In this document: positions 58,391-64,000 of the stretch, one piece after another
Layout: each line of letters opens with the position of its first letter
How positions within the stretch are numbered: the stretch's first letter is position 1
Notes under the pieces: model-generated
Told to the model about the DNA's origin: nothing
What the model saw: the letters and a program-made list of their open reading frames with translations, nothing else
Database searches by the model: none
Made by a program: the position numbers and the translations under genes
DNA from: Erigeron canadensis
Taxonomy: Eukaryota > Streptophyta > Magnoliopsida > Asterales > Asteraceae
Assembly (NCBI RefSeq): GCF_010389155.1
Contig: NC_057769.1
Coordinates: 23,684,735 to 23,748,734, forward strand
DNA length: 64,000 nucleotides
Direction of reading: 5' to 3'

Positions 58391-61300
58391 GAAATAACCA
58401 TCTGTGTTTGGATACTTGATTCCGGGTGTTCAAAACACATGACTGGCAATAAAGCATTGCTCAAGAACTTTATCGAACGATTCATGGGAACTGTTCGATT
58501 TGGGAACAACAATTTCGCTCCTATCTTAGGTTATGGAGACATTGAACGCAATGGAATTGTCATCAAGAAAGTTCATTATGTTGAAGGATTCAGTCATAAC
58601 TTGTTCAGTGTTGGACAATTCTGTGACAACAATCTTCAAGTTCTTTTTCGACAATCTCTTTGCAAAATTCAAACTCTAGATGGAGTTGACATTCTTTGTG
58701 GTGACCGTGATGATAACCTTTTTACCGTTAATCTCGATAATAACCAACCAACCGATAATGTGTGTCTCGTTTCAAATGATACGTCAAAGAATTCTTGGTT
58801 ATGGCATAGAAGGCTTTCTCATCTAAATTTTCCAACAATTAATACTTTAGTCAACAAGCATCTTGTTGAAAGCTTACCAGACTATAAGTATGAAAGTGAG
58901 CATGTATGTCCTTCTTGTGTTGTTGGGAAGATTAAGCGAGCTTCTCATAAACCTAAGAAATCTCCAAATTCGTTAGCACCACTTCATCTGCTTCACATGG
59001 ATCTTTGTGGGCCGATGAAAGTACAAAGCCGAAATGGGAAGAAATACATCTTGGTTATTGTTGATGATTATTCAAGATATACTTGGGTCAAGTTTCTTGC
59101 ATCCAAAGATGAAACAACTCAGATTTTGATTGATTTCATCACTTCTACTCAAGTAAATCTTCAACTACCAGTTCGTTACATCCGTTCGGATAACGGTACT
59201 GAGTTCAAGAATGTCGTTTTTGATGAGTTTTGTAAATCCAAGGGCATTACTCACCAATTCTCTACGGTTCATACCCCACAACAAAACGGTGTCGTTGAAA
59301 GGAGAAACCGAAAGCTAGTGGAAGCAGGAAGGACAATGCTTGCTTATTCCAAATTACCATCAAATATGTAGGCTGAAGCTGTTGACACTGCTTGTCACAC
59401 TCAGAATCGGTCAATTGTTAATCAGCGTTTCGAAAAGACTCCTTATGAGGTTGTTAACAAACGCAAACCCAACATCAACTATTTTTATATCTTTGGGTGT
59501 GTTTGTTATACTTTGAATGATCGGGAGAACCTTGGAAAGTTCGAGAAGAAAGGTGATGAAGGTTACTTTGTTGGTTATTCTAAGACATCAATTGCCTACC
59601 GAATCTACAATCGCCGAACAAATACAATTCAAGAAACAATTAATGTTTGGTTTGATGAGATGTCAGGCATGATCTTTGAACAAGAAAGTTTGCTACCAAC
59701 AAGTAATGATGCAAGTGCTTCAAGTATTTCTACAAGGACTTCTACTTTAGCATCTAGATTCAAGAAGTTTCCAACTCCAACAAGCGATGAATTAGATATT
59801 CTTTTTGAAGAATTCTACAATTTCAAACCAATTCATGATGAAGAACCTCGAGTCATCGTTGAACCAATTCAGACAAATAATCTAGTTCCTGACAACAATC
59901 ATGAATCATCATCAAGTTCTTTTGAGCAAGGTGCTACATCTTCTAATAGTAGTTCTTCATCCTCTTCTAACGATTCTTCTTCACCACCCTCTCTTGATAA
60001 TTCTTCTCCAGTGAATATTCAAGAACAACCTACCCAATTCACTCAGACAACTAATCTGATGAACACTCCAAATGTGTATGTGCCACTTGACTACGATCAT
60101 CCATCCTATGAGGAAGCAGTTCTACCAAGCTATGATTCCATCTCTCAACTAAACTCAGGTTTTAATGATGATGATGTTGATATTCATCAACAAGATTCTC
60201 TTCCTCATGATCGCAAATGGACACGTATGCTAAAAGATCATCCTACTGATCAAATTATTGGAGATCCACAAGCTGGTGTAACTACTCGTACTTCAGTAAA
60301 CGAGTGTCTTGTTGCACTTTCTCTCAGCAACATCGAACCCAAAACTATCTCTGAAGCTCTTTGAGATCCAGAGTGGGTTAAGGCAATGTAAGAAGAACTC
60401 GCACAGTTTGAAAGACTGAAAGTATGGAGATTAGTTCCAAATCCGAGAAAAGACGAGCCAATCGGAACAAAGTGGATATTCAAAAACAAAAAGGATGAGA
60501 ATGGAGTGATAGTAAGGAACAAAACTCGACTTGTTGCAAAGGGTTATTGCCAACAACCTGGTGTTGACTTCAATGAAACTTTTGCTCCAGTTGCAAGAAT
60601 GGAGGCCATTCAGATTTTCTTAGCTTATGCCGCATTCCGAAACTTCACTGTGTTTCAAATGGATGTGAAGACAGCTTTCTTGAATGGTGACCTCAAAGAA
60701 GAAGTTTACGTTGAACAACCAGAAGGTTTTGTTGATCCTAAAAGGCCAAACCATGTCTACAGGTTAGACAAGGCTCTCTACGGTCTTAAACAAGCACCCC
60801 GTGCATGGTATGATTCCTTAACTACTTTCTTATTAAGAGGTGGCTTTACCAAAGGCACAATTGACCCTACCCTGTTCATTCGTAAACAAGGTAAACATGT
60901 TCTTCTTGTCCAAATATATGTTGATGACATTATTTTTGGGTCAACCAGTCAAACATTTTGCCGAAATTTTTCATCTCTTATGATTAATCATTTTGAAATG
61001 AGTATCATTGGGGAAATGAACTACTTTTTGGGTCTTCAAATCAAACAATTACCAAATGGTATTTTTATATCACAAGGTAAATACATAAATGATATGTTGA
61101 AAAAGTTTGATATGACTTCATGTTCTTCAATTTCTACCCCAATGGCTGCTCGAACAAACATAAATGCTGATAAAAATGGGAAACCATTTGACCAAAAGAG
61201 ATATCGAAGTATGATTGGTTCATTGTTGTATCTCAAAGCATCTCGCCCAGATATAATGTTTGCAACATGTATGTGTGCTAGGTATCAAGCTGCTCCAACT

Positions 61301-61864
61301 TATTTACATTTTCAAGCTGTGAAACGAATATTTCGCTATCTGAAGGGTACACCCAATTTAGGTCTCTGGTATCGAAGGGATACTGGATTCAGTCTAACTG
61401 CTTATTCAGATGCAGAGCATGCAGGTTGTAAGCTTGATCGCAAGAGCACTTCCGGTACTTTACAATTTTTAGGTGATAAATTTGTGAGTTGGTCTTCCAA
61501 GAAACAGAATTGTGTGTCACTATCAATAGCTGAAGCTGAATATGTGGCTGCGGCTAGTTGTTGTGCTCAAGTGTTGTGGATGAAGACGCAACTAACTGAT
61601 TATGGTCTGAAATATGATCGTATCCCTATCTATTGTGATTCTCAGAGTGCCATTGCTATTGCTGTCAACTCAGTAAACCACTCTCGATCAAAGCATATTG
61701 ATGTTAGATATCATTTCTCAAAGATCATATTGAGAAAGGTGACATCGAACTCTACTTTGTGGGAACTGACTATCAACTTGCAGATTTGTTCACCAAACCA
61801 TTGGATGAAAAGAGGTCTAACTTTCTTATCTCCAAGCTTTGGCATGCTAAATCTTGAACCTTAA
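58391..61864 (+). pseudogene. pol: A2 pol: protease, integrase, RT, RNase H (broken)
   Basis: Protease LDSGCSKHMTG with DSG at 58418-58426; pre-integrase RRLSHLNF; integrase [14 protein letters not shown] and NGVVERRNR. A Ser-rich acidic linker follows, then RT with YVDD at 60917-60928, RNase H ([16 protein letters not shown]) and the end GMLNLEP at 61864. Breaks: TAG 59369-59371 (Trp expected, shared with A1), TGA at 60362 (A1 has CGA), TAA at 60388 (A1 has CAA) and a small frameshift near 61720. In the pol frame TGA stands at 58382-58384, just before TTGCAG. Since the gag frame stops at 58374, simple frameshifting cannot connect the two. Confidence 0.92.
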
Positions 61865-64000
61865 ATTATTTTGTTCTTGATACATTCTAGAAAAACAAAA
61901 TACAAAATTTGAAAAGATAAAAGCAAATACAAAAATAGAAAATCTTGAAAAACAACAAAAAGATTTTTTTCAAAATGGTTTACATATTCCATGTGTATAA
62001 CCCATGCTTCATAGTTTTACTTATTTCAAAGAGGCTTACATATACTCTGTATGTAACCCGCTCTTCAAATACTTTATTTAAAATTATTAAATTTTAAATC
62101 TTCATGAATTTTTCATTTTTAAGATTCTATTGTTATACATATAGATTGATATAAGAAAACAAGGAATCGAACGCCTTTGTGTACTTCCAAGTGATCTTAT
62201 ATCAAAATGTATGTGTCATAGCAGTTGATTGCTTACAAAACAAATTTGCTTAAATGTTTTATTGCATCCAACTTGTTGATATAAGATTCGAAGGATCGAA
62301 CGTCTTTGTGTACTCCTTAGTATTCTTATTATTAACATTGTTGATGAAGCAAAACTTTGTGTTTCTCAATTGAAAAATCTTGTTCACGTTAGACTCTCAA
62401 ATTTTTCTGTATATATCACAACCAAGATTTTACACTTTTTGATTTCACAAAAATCAATTTTTGCTCTACCTTTCTATGAAAAACATTTTGATCTATTCTT
62501 GCATAGATTAAGGGAGAGTTTGTGATTTCAAAACTTTCAAAACTTCAAATGTGTTTTAAATCTTTTCATACGCATATTTGATGTTTTTCAAAATGACTTT
62601 TCATCAATTTAAGTTCGGTGATTAGTTTGCACATGAGCGATTCGTTCACTCCATGAACTTCATCATCGCCGATAAGTTCTAACCCCGGAGTACTCAATTC
62701 TTTCATTATATTGTAAAGGTATTTTGGGTGATGATGGTTTCGTGCAAATAGGTTGGAGGGAGTAAAGTCGAAAAGTGAGAGGTTAAGGTGAAATGTTGTG
62801 AGAAAAGGGTTAAAAGAAATGATACCCTTCCCTAAATTCTCAAATCGTCGGGTTAAACACGTTTCCATCAAATGTCATTTGTTGATATCTTGATAAAGAC
62901 TTCATGGACCCAGTGAAGCAATGCACATCTTTACCTAACCACTCAAGTGTTTCTTAACAAATACTTGTTTCAATTCTCATGGAGATTTTCACATTTCTAT
63001 TGACTCTTCACTTGGAAGATGTTGATATTGAATAAGGGCGACATTTTGCTTCAGTCCCCGACTTCATTTGATCACGTTGTGTATAGAGCTATCTTGATTG
63101 ATCATTCATTTGATCATTATTCATTTCTTTGGGACACATTCGAGTCATATCTTTGTAATATTATTGCTTATCTTTATGATATAGCCGGAACATTTGTAGT
63201 GATATCTTTTGATATTCCATGATGATCAAATGGAAATTCTACCAATGCTAACATCTTTTCCAACGTTGAATGTAGGTCTCATAATTACAGTTATGTGATT
63301 ATTGAGTGAACGAGAAGTCTAACAGTGACCTCGGATTTTACCTAAAAATCTTTAAGGATAATAGTATGTGGTTATCGAACGCTTCGGCTGTACTAACCAT
63401 GATTTATATTTTTTGGAGCAATCTAGTGGTTGAAAAGCCGCAAGCCGAACTATGTTAGAACATTGCTTTGTGCATGTCTCAATGATACATAGGAAATCCA
63501 AAAAATGTTATACATTTCTATCGGTCATTTCATTAATCCTTTTGATTTTTGAACAAGTTAACGGATCATTCTTATCCGGTTTCATTTCTCATCTCACAAA
63601 CACAAAAACCACCAACACCTTACTATAACGTTTGTATCAATAACTTCAACCTTACATTTTAGTTACCCTTAGGATTCTTTGGGTTGGGCTAATGGTTTGG
63701 GTTGATGCGTTGATGGTTGATAGTTCTTCATGTGAATCTAGTTTTGGATTATGATATTTCTTTTAGCATAATCAATGTTTGCATAATGACATTGGTTTCC
63801 AACTTTGTCATTATGAAGGGGAGAAAAAGATTATGATTGATTAGGAAAGAAATAAGAATAATTTGATGGAGAAGAGTTTGTGCTTGGTTTGTGCAATTAT
63901 GGAGTTAGAAGAATATTCTCTCAAAATGGAACAAATGTTCAAAAATGCTCCAACAAGGTTTATTTTCATGAGGGGAGCATGATTACTTCATAAGAGACTT
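61865..64000 (+). other. A2 3' trailer (continues beyond window)
   Basis: Colinear with 7530-5525 and then 2319-2194 of A1, and uninterrupted where A1 carries D1. It contains the duplicated ~40-nt GATATAAG/CGAACG blocks near 62147-62187 and 62277-62320. Apart from the antisense ORF I see no gene. The polypurine tract and 3' LTR should follow outside the window. Confidence 0.75.
62566..62871 (-). CDS. Antisense 101-codon ORF in A2 trailer, hypothetical
   Basis: Counterpart of the ORF at 6523-6828, same start and stop, with two substitutions. It lies in the trailer on the strand opposite to gag-pol, so an independent transcript would be needed. No domain, signal peptide or membrane segment is recognised. 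The copies are paralogues from one duplication, so this is a weak candidate. Confidence 0.25.
   Translation of the reverse strand: MMETCLTRRFENLGKGIISFNPFLTTFHLNLSLFDFTPSNLFARNHHHPKYLYNIMKELSTPGLELIGDDEVHGVNESLMCKLITELKLMKSHFEKHQICV

Larger units (their letters stand above)
53519..64000 (+). mobile_element. Ty1/copia element A2 (partial, both ends missing)
   Basis: Colinear with A1 in reverse: leader, gag, extension, pol and trailer, without D1 or D2. The LTRs are not in the window: the 5' end would be left of B3 (gap) and the 3' end right of 64000, which corresponds to 2194 in A1. It shares with A1 the gag frameshift, TAG at 55030 and TAG at 59369, so it derives from the same dead copy. Private defects include TAG at 55565, TAG near 57032, a 1-nt deletion near 57300, TGA at 60362 and TAA at 60388. 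Confidence 0.9.

Overview
This window is repeat DNA from a flowering plant nuclear genome. It holds AT-rich intergenic sequence packed with nested LTR retrotransposons, and I find no host protein gene, rRNA, tRNA gene or CRISPR array. The third ORF of family B looks like the extra pol-downstream ORF common in Asteraceae Copia elements, so a composite-family eudicot is my best guess; this rests on recall, not a search.

Three LTR-element families explain most of the sequence. Family A is a Ty1/copia element with short (~0.32 kb) LTRs, an initiator-Met-type PBS, a ~1.2 kb leader with GACGATC hairpins, a very long gag, pol, and a ~2.8 kb non-coding trailer. Family B is a Sirevirus-like Ty1/copia element with ~0.97 kb LTRs, gag, pol in another frame, then a ~0.7 kb spacer that looks like a stand-alone plant promoter, and a third ORF of ~1,200 codons. 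Family D has very long (3.2-4.0 kb) TGTAACAACC...GGTGTTACA LTRs and is present only as solo LTRs or a fragment.

Layout. 1-409: end of a D LTR. 410-1297, 28219-28371 and 40706-42513: older host sequence with repeated TTTTTGCAGCGA hairpins. 1298-28213: one minus-strand A element (A1) bounded by the 5-bp target duplication CTTTT. It was split by solo LTR D1 (2325-5519), solo LTR D2 (15430-19381) and a plus-strand B element (B1, 19896-27862, duplication TGGAT). 28372-40700: B2, whose right LTR is preceded by a second copy of the A1 LTR and host flank instead of a polypurine tract. 42514-42613: a 100-N assembly gap. 42614-53513: B3 (minus). 53519-64000: A2 (plus).

The right half (42614-64000) is an inverted copy of the left half (2194-27862): B3 sits in A2 at the same base as B1 in A1, and A1 and A2 share gag and integrase defects. 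D1 and D2 are only in the left copy, so they came later. Order inferred: A inserted; B inserted into A; A decayed; the block was duplicated in inverted orientation; D1 and D2 inserted and B1 lost segments.

Most interesting: in both A and B, gag and pol are in different frames. In both families a donor-like AG|GTAA, 21-24 residues after a conserved VCFMA motif, and an acceptor-like CAG|G, 10-11 codons before the protease Asp, lie at homologous places and both at phase 0. Splicing would remove a coiled-coil gag extension and fuse gag to pol in frame. Second: the third ORF of B appears to carry its own promoter (ACGT-core boxes, TATA, CT-rich leader, good start context). All elements here are damaged by stops, frameshifts and deletions.
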